Under the pieces are notes generated by a model. That model worked only from the letters and a program-made list of their open reading frames with translations, did not search any database and was not told the DNA's origin. From contig NZ_JABAIL010000004.1 in assembly GCF_012641475.1 (NCBI RefSeq), forward strand, positions 186,001-250,000: 64,000 nt of DNA, in the 5' to 3' direction. Both the position numbers and the translations under genes were made by a program. Positions 17,485 to 26,095 of the stretch are shown one piece after another; position 1 is the stretch's first letter, and each line of letters opens with the position of its first letter. This DNA is from Flammeovirga agarivorans (lineage in GTDB: Bacteria > Bacteroidota > Bacteroidia > Cytophagales > Flammeovirgaceae).

Positions 17485-19215
17485 ATGAAAAAATTATTAA
17501 TATATGCAGCGTCATTAATGATTTCTTTAGGAACAACTTCTTGTTTCAAAGACTTTGATGATATGCAAGTAAATCCAAACTACCCTTCGGAGGTTAATCC
17601 AGGTAACTTATTTGCCAACGCAACTTTCTCAAGAATTGGTGGTATTTACGGTGTTCAAGCTGAGGACTTCAACATGACAGCTTCAGGTTTATGGGCACAA
17701 CAATTTGCTAAAATTCAATACATCGACGAAGACTGGTATGAGTATAGATCTGGTGCTATTGATGGATACTGGAAGTACATGTTATCAGGTTCAAGTACAA
17801 ATGGATCTGCTTCAATGTATGATTTAGAATTAGCTTTACATAGTGTAAGAAACACTAAGGAGGAGCTTTTAGCAAGTGATCCTGCATATGATGTTGCTGA
17901 TTTAGAAGCGATGGAAGGTGCAATCTTAGTGATGCGTTCTTACTTCTTTTCAGTAATGACAGACGTTTGGGGTGATATTCCTTATTCTGAGGCATTCAAA
18001 ACTGTTGCATTAGGGTATGAGAAGACAATCACTCAACCTAAATATGACGCTCAGAAAGATATTTATGATGATCTTTTTGTACAGTTAGAAACAGCTAACG
18101 AGTTATTAGCAGGTGGTGGTAATGTTGAATCACAAGCGGATATGATCTATGGTGGTGATGCTAAAAAATGGCAAAAGTTTGCGAACTCTTTAGCTGCTCG
18201 TCTTTATATCCATATTTCAAAAGTAGATCAAGGTAAAGCACAAGAAGGGTTAACAAAAATCTTTTCGAATGCTGGTAAATATCCTGTATTTACTTCGGTG
18301 GAGGATGATGCAATGTTAACTTACTCTGGATCACAACCATACGAGCATCCATTCTTCGAGAACTATGTTCGTGATGCGCGTGACGATCACTCTTCTTCTA
18401 AGACAATGATCGACATGTTGAAAGCTAGAAAAGATACTCGTATGTATATCTACGCTACACCAACTCCAGCTTCTATCACAGTATTTGATTCTACTGGTAA
18501 CGCAGCAGATATTCAATATGTAGGTCAAGAAAACGGTGTGCCGAAGAGCGAAGATTTCAAATTAGCAGAAAGATCTCGTATCGGTGTTCTTTACAGAGTA
18601 ACTCCAAATGGTGTTTCTCATGTAATGTCATATTCTGAATTAGAATTTATCAAAGCCGAGGCTGCAGCTGTTTTAGGAATTGGTGCAGCAGGTGATCCTC
18701 AAACAGCATATAACAATGGTATTAGAGCTTCTTTTGAAAGACAATACTTATTAGCTGATAATTATGGTATCAAAACAGCATCATTTGGTGAGCAAAATGG
18801 TTCAATTTCTTTTGCAGAGTCAAAAGTGATCGAAGAAGATGGTTATGAAGTAGAGATTGCTTACTCTAACGTTGACGAGCACTACAACAGAACCATTGCA
18901 CAACCAAACGTAGCTTGGGATGCAGGTAAAGCAGCACAACTAATCGCTGAACAAAAGTTTATCTCATTATTTACAAACGGTCCTGAGGTATTCACTGAAG
19001 TAAGAAGAACAAACTTCCCTCAGTTAACTTTTGTAAGAGGTGGTACACAATATAAAGGTTTAGGTTTACCATTCCGTTTCCCATATGCGATCTCTGAGCA
19101 AACTGCAAACGCAGCTAACTGGTCAGAAGCAGCAACTGGTATTACTAACACTATGTATGGTAAAACAGTATGGTGGAATACAGCTGAGTTTGATAACTAT
19201 AGAGTTATTGAATAA
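17485..19215 (+). CDS. SusD/RagB-family nutrient-binding lipoprotein, pair 2
   Basis: A 576-aa surface lipoprotein with lipobox TTSC (Cys about 20) followed by FKDFDDMQVNPNYPS, nearly the same as pair 1. The shared core includes the IQYIDEDWYEYRSG stretch and KWQKFANSLAARLYIHIS. It is about 30 aa longer than its paralogue. The extra residues fall in the C-terminal third (around IKTASFGEQNG to EIAYSNVDEHYNR), a region that in SusD proteins lies near the ligand site. A strong hairpin terminator follows. Ligand unknown. Confidence 0.93.
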   Translation: MKKLLIYAASLMISLGTTSCFKDFDDMQVNPNYPSEVNPGNLFANATFSRIGGIYGVQAEDFNMTASGLWAQQFAKIQYIDEDWYEYRSGAIDGYWKYMLSGSSTNGSASMYDLELALHSVRNTKEELLASDPAYDVADLEAMEGAILVMRSYFFSVMTDVWGDIPYSEAFKTVALGYEKTITQPKYDAQKDIYDDLFVQLETANELLAGGGNVESQADMIYGGDAKKWQKFANSLAARLYIHISKVDQGKAQEGLTKIFSNAGKYPVFTSVEDDAMLTYSGSQPYEHPFFENYVRDARDDHSSSKTMIDMLKARKDTRMYIYATPTPASITVFDSTGNAADIQYVGQENGVPKSEDFKLAERSRIGVLYRVTPNGVSHVMSYSELEFIKAEAAAVLGIGAAGDPQTAYNNGIRASFERQYLLADNYGIKTASFGEQNGSISFAESKVIEEDGYEVEIAYSNVDEHYNRTIAQPNVAWDAGKAAQLIAEQKFISLFTNGPEVFTEVRRTNFPQLTFVRGGTQYKGLGLPFRFPYAISEQTANAANWSEAATGITNTMYGKTVWWNTAEFDNYRVIE

Positions 19216-19250
19216 GGGTAATAATAATAGGAGTTCTTCCTAAATCAAAA

Positions 19251-19287
19251 AAAGTCAGTAGGCATAGTTTTGCTTACTGACTTTTTT
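19251..19287 (+). terminator. Intrinsic terminator after SusCD pair 2
   Basis: A 14-bp stem with one mismatch or wobble (19251-19264 with 19271-19284), short loop, then six T. Confidence 0.85.
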
Positions 19288-19333
19288 CATTTTCTAATTT
19301 CTAGGAAGATGGGTTATTAAAATTTAATAATAA

Positions 19334-19367
19334 AAAAGCCTGAGCAAAATGTATTGCTCAGGCTTTT
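19334..19367 (-). terminator. Terminator of the branching-enzyme gene
   Basis: Perfect 14-bp arms (19334-19347 with 19354-19367) with A and T runs on both sides. It lies 22 bp past the stop of the minus-strand gene and would work in both directions. Confidence 0.85.
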
Positions 19368-19389
19368 TCTATTGCTATTGAAGGACGTA

Positions 19390-21429
19390 TTAATCTACTT
19401 TTTTAAAGACTGTAGCTGTTCTATTCGTATTATAAATAGAGATGCACTTATCTTCATCAGTAAAGAAACGATCTTCTGTATTAATTCTATCATGACCCCC
19501 AAATCTCTTCTCGTCAGATGAGAAAAGGATCTCATATGAACCTGATTCTCCTGCGAAGAATTTGTAGTTTGGTAATGAGTGATTTGCATGGAAATTAAAT
19601 ACAAATACTAAGTCACCTTTTTGGAAACAGATCGTTTTGTTATCTGTATCCATATTTAAAAGATTTACTGGAGTATCAGGTTCCAATGTGTGATGATCTC
19701 TTACCAAATGGATCATTGCTGCATCAAAATTATTTAATTTCTGATATCTTAAGAAGCCATTTTCTGCTAAAGACCATTGTCTTCTTGCATACTTGTAGCT
19801 CCATCCATTACCTTCTCTTGGGAAATCAATCCATTCCGGATGACCGAATTCATTACCCATAAAGTTTAAGTAACCTTCACCACCTAAAACACAAGTAAGG
19901 AAACGAATCATTTTATGAAGTGCAACTCCTCTATCTACTACTATGCTTCCAGATTCATTGTCCATTCCGGTATACATTTCAGCATCCATTAACCACATTG
20001 CAATAGTCTTATCACCAACTAATGCTTGGTCATGAGATTCACTATATGCAATGGCCTTTTCATTTGCTCTTCTGTTTAGCATTACCGACCAGAAATCCCA
20101 GATATTCCAATCTTCGTCCTGTTGTTCTTCTAAGATTTTAATCCAGAAATCAGGAATACCCATTGATAATCTGTAATCGAAACCAACACCACCATCTTGA
20201 GTAGCTCTACTTAGACCAGGCATACCAGAAACATCTTCAGCAATACTGATAACGTCCGGCTTAATATCATGAGCAATTTCGTTGGCTAATTGTAAATACC
20301 TTACAGCATCAACGTCAACACCCATGTTAAAGTAATCGTCATAACTACCAAACCCAGCATGGCCATGGTGATGGTACATCATTGAAGTAACACCATCAAA
20401 ACGGAACCCATCGAAATGATATTCCTCTAACCAATATCTAACATTTGAAGCTAAGAACTGAATAACTTCCCATTTACTGTAGTCGAAAAGTTTTGAATCC
20501 CAATCTGGGTGATCACCTTTCTCTCCTGCATGGAAATACTGATAGACAGTACCATCAAATTCATTAATACCCTCATTATGGTTTTTTACGGCATGTGAAT
20601 GGACAATATCCATAATAACAGCAATTCCCATACTGTGAGCAGTCTTAATTAATTGCTTTAATTCCTCAGGAGTACCAAATTTAGAAGTGGCAGCATAGAA
20701 GTTACTTACATGATAACCGAATGATCCATAGTAGGGATGTTCCTGTACAGCCATTAGTTGAATACAGTTGTAACCTAAATCACGGACTTTTGGTAATACA
20801 TGATCTGTAAACTCTTTATATGTACCCATTTTCTCCTCTTCTTGAGACATACCAACGTGTGCCTCATAGATAATAGGAGTATGGATTGAACTTGTTTTAA
20901 AATCATCACCTGACCAATCAAAATTTGTTTGATCAGAGAACCAAACCTGTCCCTTGAAGTTAGGAGAGTTAGGTTCTTGAACTACTCTTTCGATATAAGC
21001 AGGAATTCTATCTTGATCACCTAATTGTGATAAAACTCTTACTTTAATGAAACTACCATGAACAAATGTATCTTTATATTCTTCTTTAGGTAAGAAGATC
21101 TCCCAGACACCATTCCATTCATTAGAACCTTCTATTCGTTTTAAAGGATGAGAATCTCTATTCCAATTGTTAAAGTCGCCCGTTAAAAACAAAGCATGTG
21201 CAGCAGGGGCCCACTCTCTGTACCACCAACCGTTGTTAGTAGCATCATAGTTAATTCCTAAGAAAGTATGAGCACCAGCAAAATTGTATAGACTACCATA
21301 CTTATTCGTTAAATCATTTTTTAGTTGATTATAAGAATTGATACGTGCCTCAATTTGCTCTGTTTGTGGTTCTAACCACGGGTCATCTTTTACTATTTGT
21401 GGTAATTTTTTACTCATCTTATTTTTCAA
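19390..21429 (-). CDS. glgB: 1,4-alpha-glucan branching enzyme, GH13, eukaryote-like type
   Basis: A 679-aa cytosolic enzyme that makes alpha-1,6 branches in glycogen. An N-terminal CBM48 module (about 60-160, with YREWAPAAHALFLTGDFNNW) precedes the GH13 barrel: EAHVGMSQEEEKMG, DIVHSHAVKN, DGFRFDGVTSM (nucleophile Asp), ISIAEDVSG (acid Glu) and YSESHDQALVGDK (third Asp). HVGMSQEE and FGSYDDYFNMGVDVDA are typical of the eukaryotic/GH13_8 kind rather than the E. coli GlgB kind. No other glycogen gene is adjacent. The start at 21429 or at the Met four residues later (21417) are both possible. Its own promoter and terminator make it a single-gene unit. Confidence 0.93.
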   Translation of the reverse strand: MKNKMSKKLPQIVKDDPWLEPQTEQIEARINSYNQLKNDLTNKYGSLYNFAGAHTFLGINYDATNNGWWYREWAPAAHALFLTGDFNNWNRDSHPLKRIEGSNEWNGVWEIFLPKEEYKDTFVHGSFIKVRVLSQLGDQDRIPAYIERVVQEPNSPNFKGQVWFSDQTNFDWSGDDFKTSSIHTPIIYEAHVGMSQEEEKMGTYKEFTDHVLPKVRDLGYNCIQLMAVQEHPYYGSFGYHVSNFYAATSKFGTPEELKQLIKTAHSMGIAVIMDIVHSHAVKNHNEGINEFDGTVYQYFHAGEKGDHPDWDSKLFDYSKWEVIQFLASNVRYWLEEYHFDGFRFDGVTSMMYHHHGHAGFGSYDDYFNMGVDVDAVRYLQLANEIAHDIKPDVISIAEDVSGMPGLSRATQDGGVGFDYRLSMGIPDFWIKILEEQQDEDWNIWDFWSVMLNRRANEKAIAYSESHDQALVGDKTIAMWLMDAEMYTGMDNESGSIVVDRGVALHKMIRFLTCVLGGEGYLNFMGNEFGHPEWIDFPREGNGWSYKYARRQWSLAENGFLRYQKLNNFDAAMIHLVRDHHTLEPDTPVNLLNMDTDNKTICFQKGDLVFVFNFHANHSLPNYKFFAGESGSYEILFSSDEKRFGGHDRINTEDRFFTDEDKCISIYNTNRTATVFKKVD

Positions 21430-21454
21430 AAAGTATAGTTTTCTGTATGATATG

Positions 21455-21483
21455 CAAACTAAGGAATCTTTTCCTATTTACAA
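21455..21483 (-). promoter_or_regulatory. Promoter of the branching-enzyme gene
   Basis: On the minus strand TTG (21483-21481), 18 nt, then TTAGTTTG (21462-21455), 7 of 8 to TAnnTTTG. It lies about 30 nt before the ATG. Confidence 0.45.
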
Positions 21484-21717
21484 TTTAAGTGTATGCTTTA
21501 CACAGTGAAAAAATATATGTAAAACATTAAATATTCTTATTTAAACCGATTTCAATAACACATTTATATCAATTATAAATAGTTAAAAATCTAAATAGTG
21601 TTATATAAAGTGTACTTCTAACTGTTAATGAGGTTTAATACCTTGGTAAGTCATCAATTTTCAAGGCTTTGTAATAGATAATATTGGTCATCTATTAGCC
21701 ATTCCATAAAAAACAAT
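21484..21717. other. Divergent intergenic core between glgB and rpe
   Basis: About 230 bp of AT-rich sequence between the two outward promoters. I see no ORF, repeat or hairpin of note. Confidence 0.4.
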
Positions 21718-21725
21718 TACATTTG
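21718..21725 (+). promoter_or_regulatory. -7 promoter element of rpe
   Basis: TACATTTG, a perfect TAnnTTTG, 66 nt before the ATG. TTA at 21695-21697 is a possible weak -33 at 20 nt. Confidence 0.45.
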
Positions 21726-21791
21726 CCCCCGAATAAGAATTAGTTAATTTCAACACCATAGTTTTGGTGTTAAAGATTTACTTACAAAGGA

Positions 21792-22442
21792 ATGAAAACA
21801 ATAATAGCACCCTCGGTTCTAGCGGCTGATTTTGCCAACCTTCAAAGAGATGTTGAACTGATCAATGACAGTAAAGCAGATTGGTTCCATATTGATATTA
21901 TGGACGGTATGTTTGTCCCTAACATCTCATTTGGTTTACCAGTATGTGCAGCAATTAAAAAGCATGCTAAGAAACCTATGGATGTTCATTTAATGATCGA
22001 ACAACCAGATCGTTATTTGGAAGCTTTCAAAAAAGCAGGAGCAGATATGATTTCTGTACATGCTGAAGCTTGTCCTCATCTTCATAGAACTATTCAAAAC
22101 ATTAAAGAGTTAGGTTTAAAAGCTGGTGTGGCTTTAAATCCACATACTTCTTTAGATTGTTTGGAGTTCTTATTAAACGACATCGATTACGTTTGTATCA
22201 TGTCTGTAAACCCAGGATTTGGCGGGCAAAAGTTTATTCCTTCTACTTATGACAAAGTAAGAAAGCTTAAATCAATGATCGATGCAGCAGGTGCTGATGT
22301 GTTGATTCAAATTGATGGAGGTGTAGATGCTTCAAACTATGATAAATTAGCTGAGGCAGGTGCAACGGTATTGGTTGCAGGTAGTTATGTTTTTGGAGCT
22401 GAAGATCCTAAAGCAGCTATCGAAAAGATTAAAATCGACTAA
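21792..22442 (+). CDS. rpe: Ribulose-phosphate 3-epimerase
   Basis: A 216-aa TIM-barrel enzyme of the usual length for the family, interconverting ribulose-5-phosphate and xylulose-5-phosphate in the pentose phosphate pathway. Family motifs are all present: APSVLAADFANL at the start, WFHIDIMDGMFVPNISFG (metal His and catalytic Asp), VHLMIEQP, NPGFGGQKF phosphate loop, and IQIDGGVDASN with the second catalytic Asp. It seems monocistronic, with its own promoter upstream and a separate promoter before the following aspartokinase gene. Confidence 0.97.
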   Translation: MKTIIAPSVLAADFANLQRDVELINDSKADWFHIDIMDGMFVPNISFGLPVCAAIKKHAKKPMDVHLMIEQPDRYLEAFKKAGADMISVHAEACPHLHRTIQNIKELGLKAGVALNPHTSLDCLEFLLNDIDYVCIMSVNPGFGGQKFIPSTYDKVRKLKSMIDAAGADVLIQIDGGVDASNYDKLAEAGATVLVAGSYVFGAEDPKAAIEKIKID

Positions 22443-22518
22443 ATAAGAAAGCATCTCTTAGGATGCATATACTTTTGATGAATAGTTAGGTTAAAGTGGT
22501 ATCATTGAAATAAAAGTT

Positions 22519-22526
22519 TATTTTTG
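22519..22526 (+). promoter_or_regulatory. -7 element of the aspartokinase gene
   Basis: TATTTTTG matches TAnnTTTG, 52 nt before the ATG. No clear TTG is found at the expected distance. Confidence 0.4.
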
Positions 22527-22578
22527 TAATACCTCTTATACTTAACTATTCATTTTTTTAACCAATAACTCAGAAGAT

Positions 22579-23847
22579 ATGCAAGTTTTTAAATTCGGAG
22601 GTGCCTCAGTAAAAAGTGCTGAAGCAGTTAGCAATGTAAAAGACATTATTAAAAATTGTTCTGAGCAGAAAAACCTAGTCGTAGTCATCTCTGCAATGGG
22701 TAAAACCACAAACCTTATAGAGAGGGTTGTAGTAGACTACCTTAGAGGTGTTGACTATCAGGAACATATTGACCAATTAAGAACTTTTCATTTTGATATT
22801 GCAAAGGGGCTTTTTAACAACCCATCAGCGAGTATTTTTCAGCAGATTGAAAAACTAATCTGTGATCTAGAATCTTACTTAAAATTAAGATACTTTTCTG
22901 ATGATGAATTGTATGATCAAGTAGTCTGTTTTGGTGAGCTCTTATCTACTCATATCGTATCGGCTTATTTAAACCAGGAAGGAGTGGATACTCAGTTCTT
23001 AGATGCAAGAATTTATATTCAGACAGATAATAATTGGAGAGAGGGAGATATAGATTGGGCTTGGACCACCAAAATGATACAAAATGATGTGAAACCAATG
23101 ATACAAGACAGTATTGTAGTTACACAAGGATTTATTGGTGGTACAATTAATAATAAAACGACAACCTTAGGTCGGGAAGGATCAGATTTCTCTGCAGCAA
23201 TTTTCGCGTATTGTTTAGATGCAGAAAAGGTATGCATTTGGAAAGATGTTCCGGGTATAATGAGTAGTGATCCACGAAGAATTGATGAGGTAACGCTGTT
23301 TAAACAGTTGCCCTATAAGTACGCGGCGGAACTCACTTATTATGGGGCAACCGTTATTCATCCAAAAACAATACGTCCGTTGGCATTAAAAAACATTCCG
23401 TTATATGTCAATTCGTTTTTAGAACCGGATAAAGAGGGAACAGTGATTGGAGACTTTTCTGATTACCCTACAACCACTTCAGTGATATTCAAACCTAGCC
23501 AAGCGATTATCAGGTTTGAAGAACAAGATTACTTAAATGTTTCGAAAGGAGACTTAGGAGTAGTTTTTAGTGAATGTGCTCGTTTGAACATTAAGATCAA
23601 TATGATTAAAAACTCAGCACTTTCTTTGTCAATATGTACTAATAACGAAACAAGTAAAATTGATAAACTGAAGGACCTTTTTAGTGACAAATTCGTAGTT
23701 CAAGTGACTACTGGGTTGGAGTTGATTACCTTTAAAAATTACAAGGAAACCACTCTAAATGAACTTAAAATAGATCTTTCTGATGTTTATATGAGACAAT
23801 TTTCAAGAGATACATTACAAGTTGCCGTTAAGGTAGAAGCTGATTAA
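22579..23847 (+). CDS. Aspartokinase, monofunctional
   Basis: A 422-aa amino-acid kinase that phosphorylates aspartate, the first step towards lysine, threonine and methionine. Visible: N-terminal FKFGGASVKSAEA nucleotide/substrate loop, VVVISAMGKTTN, TQGFIGG, TTLGREGSDFSAA, WKDVPGIMSSDPR and ELTYYGATVIHPKTIRPL. The C-terminal ~120 residues are an ACT-type regulatory region, weakly conserved. A second aspartokinase begins at 63192, so this one is probably a differently regulated isoform. The neighbours (rpe upstream, small acidic protein downstream) do not indicate which end product controls it. Confidence 0.93.
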   Translation: MQVFKFGGASVKSAEAVSNVKDIIKNCSEQKNLVVVISAMGKTTNLIERVVVDYLRGVDYQEHIDQLRTFHFDIAKGLFNNPSASIFQQIEKLICDLESYLKLRYFSDDELYDQVVCFGELLSTHIVSAYLNQEGVDTQFLDARIYIQTDNNWREGDIDWAWTTKMIQNDVKPMIQDSIVVTQGFIGGTINNKTTTLGREGSDFSAAIFAYCLDAEKVCIWKDVPGIMSSDPRRIDEVTLFKQLPYKYAAELTYYGATVIHPKTIRPLALKNIPLYVNSFLEPDKEGTVIGDFSDYPTTTSVIFKPSQAIIRFEEQDYLNVSKGDLGVVFSECARLNIKINMIKNSALSLSICTNNETSKIDKLKDLFSDKFVVQVTTGLELITFKNYKETTLNELKIDLSDVYMRQFSRDTLQVAVKVEAD

Positions 23848-23950
23848 ATCTTTTTATTAATTGATTTCATTATTTATATTAGAAAGGAGAATATTCTTGC
23901 ATCCTAAAAATGGAAATGAGATATTCACAACTTTAAAAAATGATTAACCC

Positions 23951-23974
23951 AAGCAGTAGTAGCTATTACTGCTT
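23951..23974 (+). promoter_or_regulatory. Hairpin just before the small acidic protein gene
   Basis: AAGCAGTA (23951-23958) is the reverse complement of TACTGCTT (23967-23974), an 8-bp stem 13 nt before the ATG. There is no T tract, so it is not an obvious terminator; it may affect translation or be a protein site. Confidence 0.35.
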
Positions 23975-23987
23975 AGATAATTAGAAT

Positions 23988-24407
23988 ATGGATACAACAG
24001 CAATCGACAAGGCACTTATTGCTATTATTGAAAAACGCCAACAATTAAATGCTTTATCATATGAAGACGAATCATATGATGATATTGAAGATGAGTTGCA
24101 TGACCTTGAAGATGATTTCATCGATGAACATGGTGAAGCTTTAGAAGATATTATTGGTGACGTCCATGAGGACTTTTCAGTAGATACTGAGGTGCTTTCT
24201 CCATTAAGTTATATTGCTCAAGAATATGTTAAAACAGGAGAGAATGAAACAGGAAATCAATATGACTGTAACCATTCTCAAGGTGTTCCAGTAGAAGTTG
24301 ATGAGTTGGAAAGTAAGCCTACTAAATTGGTGCTTATTCCAAACCCATTAAGAATTATATTAAATGTTGATGCTAGAAATAGAAAAGTAGCTTGGTCTAA
24401 CGAATAA
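23988..24407 (+). CDS. Small acidic cytosolic protein, unknown function
   Basis: A 139-aa protein I do not recognise. The first 60 residues are helical and very acidic (EDESYDDIEDELHDLEDDFIDEHGE). The second half is beta-like and contains VLIPNPLRIILNVDAR. It has no signal peptide, membrane helix or Cys pair (a single Cys near 95). It sits alone between an aspartokinase gene and a bidirectional terminator. The strong start, terminator and typical composition support a real gene. Confidence 0.75.
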   Translation: MDTTAIDKALIAIIEKRQQLNALSYEDESYDDIEDELHDLEDDFIDEHGEALEDIIGDVHEDFSVDTEVLSPLSYIAQEYVKTGENETGNQYDCNHSQGVPVEVDELESKPTKLVLIPNPLRIILNVDARNRKVAWSNE

Positions 24408-24425
24408 TTTCTCATCATTAAGAAT

Positions 24426-24463
24426 AAAAAAGCCTTCATATAATATTATATGAAGGCTTTTTT
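24426..24463. terminator. Bidirectional terminator, perfect 38-bp palindrome
   Basis: Arms starting AAAAAAGCCTTCATATAAT are fully complementary with no loop spacer. It separates the convergent genes ending at 24407 and 24475 and has A and T runs for both directions. Confidence 0.85.
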
Positions 24464-24474
24464 ATTTGCTGGGA

Positions 24475-26094
24475 CTACTTGATCAGTCCCATCTGCATTC
24501 CTATCCATTCATTAAGGTCCTTGAATAAGAAAGGATGATAACCTTCGATTTCGGTAAGTTGGACATCACCTCTTTTTCCTCCTTGAATAATAAAGTGATT
24601 AGACTTTTTCATAATCTTAGTCTCAAAATTTTGAGTATTTGAGAAAGTCTTTATTCTTTCCTCATTCAGTGTTGGATTAAGAATGTTATCAAATTCACCG
24701 TAATATGTTAGTACAGGGATATTTAATTTTTCCCAATACGGTTTCGCATCAAACTTATAATAGCGTTTCCACCATTGAATATAATCTTCTTCATCTAAGG
24801 TCGTGACATATTCAGTCATTGGTGTTACGAGGATCGCATTTTCAGCTTCAGTAAGCTCTGGTGTTTTCTGACCATCCTCTAAATATTTCATTAATAGGTT
24901 TTGATATTTCAGAGTGAGGTCGATATCAAATTGAGTAAACTGATCCGCTCTTAGTCGTTGCTCTAAAGCTTGTTTTTCTTGATCTGCGAAAGAGGATACT
25001 GAACCTGAAATATTGACAATAAATTTAAGGTCATCTCTTTCAGAAGCTGCAATTGGCATCACATAACCTGCTTGATCAAAACCAACCAAACCAATTCGGT
25101 CAGCATCAATATGTTTCGCTTTCTTCAACTTATTGATAATCTGAGTTAAGTCAGAAGCTAAATCATTAAAGTCAGCAGATTTAATATCTCCAGTGGAAAG
25201 GCCACATCCTCTTTTGTCATAAACGAATGTAGCAATGCCGTAATATGGTAGTGTTCTCACATATTCATCAAACATATTTCCTCTAAATTGAGGACCTGCT
25301 CCTGGAACAAAAATGACCAAAGGTATTTTGTTGTGATCTATATTAGGATACGTCAGTGTTCCCTCGATATCAATATCTTTATTCTTTACAGTAATCTCTT
25401 TAATATTGGCTAATTCTTGCAGACGTTTACCTTCTTTCAAGGATGTTCCTTCAGTAAATGAATCGTATTGTAAACGTAGTGCTTCTCCTGCATCATTTCT
25501 AAATAAAGTTATATGAAAATCTGTTGGATACGAAGTAGCCATCTTAGGCCCTGCGGCAAATGTTACTCTATTCTTATCCTTATAAATTGGATATAAAATA
25601 CGTTGCTTACCGTTATAGAAATCTAATACTCTTAGTGGGTGTGTAGTGCCATCAATATAAAAAGGCTCAATTTGTATAATACGGCCATCTTCGAAACTAA
25701 AGAATCCTAGAAGACTACCCATGTCATTGATGTCGATAGAAGCTACTCGAATTAAGTTACAATTGATAGTTTTGAAACCTACTTCAAGCTTACCCATGAT
25801 CGTACTATCATTTAGGATTTCACCTTTGTAAGTGGCAGCCATTGAAGGTGTATCGATCTGAAAAGTAAGAGAATCGGAGGTTTCTTTATAGTTTTCAACT
25901 TTCTCTGTTTCTTCTTGATGATAGAATAGTTTTACTTTTATCACTGAGTCGATGTTAACAAAAACCAAGTCAGGATATAGTTCAAAATCTACTGTACCAA
26001 TCCATTTTCCTTCTAGGTTTTCATTTAACCATTGTGCATTTGCGTTTTGTAGTGAAAAAAATGAAATGATTAGAAATACAAAAAAATTACGCAT
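24475..26094 (-). CDS. Secreted alpha/beta-hydrolase with Asp at the nucleophile position
   Basis: A 539-aa exported protein with signal peptide 1-20 (LQNANAQ). The N-terminal half (about 25-220) is beta-rich, resembling a lipocalin-like or DUF3887-type accessory domain. The C-terminal half is an alpha/beta hydrolase of the dienelactone hydrolase/S9-like group: oxyanion region FVPGAGPQFRGN, VYDKRGCGLSTGD, elbow GLVGFDQAGYVMP, acid EFDNILNP and SNHFIIQGG His. Where relatives read GHSQGG the elbow here reads GFDQAG, so the nucleophile is Asp340 (codon GAT, 25075-25077). An Asp nucleophile is known in haloalkane dehalogenases and epoxide hydrolases; it could also mean loss of esterase activity. 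The gene lies 1 bp after the stop of the upstream phosphatase gene, so they form an operon. Confidence 0.85.
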   Translation of the reverse strand: MRNFFVFLIISFFSLQNANAQWLNENLEGKWIGTVDFELYPDLVFVNIDSVIKVKLFYHQEETEKVENYKETSDSLTFQIDTPSMAATYKGEILNDSTIMGKLEVGFKTINCNLIRVASIDINDMGSLLGFFSFEDGRIIQIEPFYIDGTTHPLRVLDFYNGKQRILYPIYKDKNRVTFAAGPKMATSYPTDFHITLFRNDAGEALRLQYDSFTEGTSLKEGKRLQELANIKEITVKNKDIDIEGTLTYPNIDHNKIPLVIFVPGAGPQFRGNMFDEYVRTLPYYGIATFVYDKRGCGLSTGDIKSADFNDLASDLTQIINKLKKAKHIDADRIGLVGFDQAGYVMPIAASERDDLKFIVNISGSVSSFADQEKQALEQRLRADQFTQFDIDLTLKYQNLLMKYLEDGQKTPELTEAENAILVTPMTEYVTTLDEEDYIQWWKRYYKFDAKPYWEKLNIPVLTYYGEFDNILNPTLNEERIKTFSNTQNFETKIMKKSNHFIIQGGKRGDVQLTEIEGYHPFLFKDLNEWIGMQMGLIK

Positions 26095-26095
26095 A

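Noticed and set aside
22447-22470. GCAT...ATGC hairpin after rpe as terminator
   Set aside because: The stem is only 4 bp and has no T tract directly after; too weak to call.
24426-24463. Perfect 38-bp palindrome, and that at 30724-30761, as insertion-sequence ends
   Set aside because: Both lie between convergent genes, have A/T runs at each end and no transposase or target duplication; they are bidirectional terminators.
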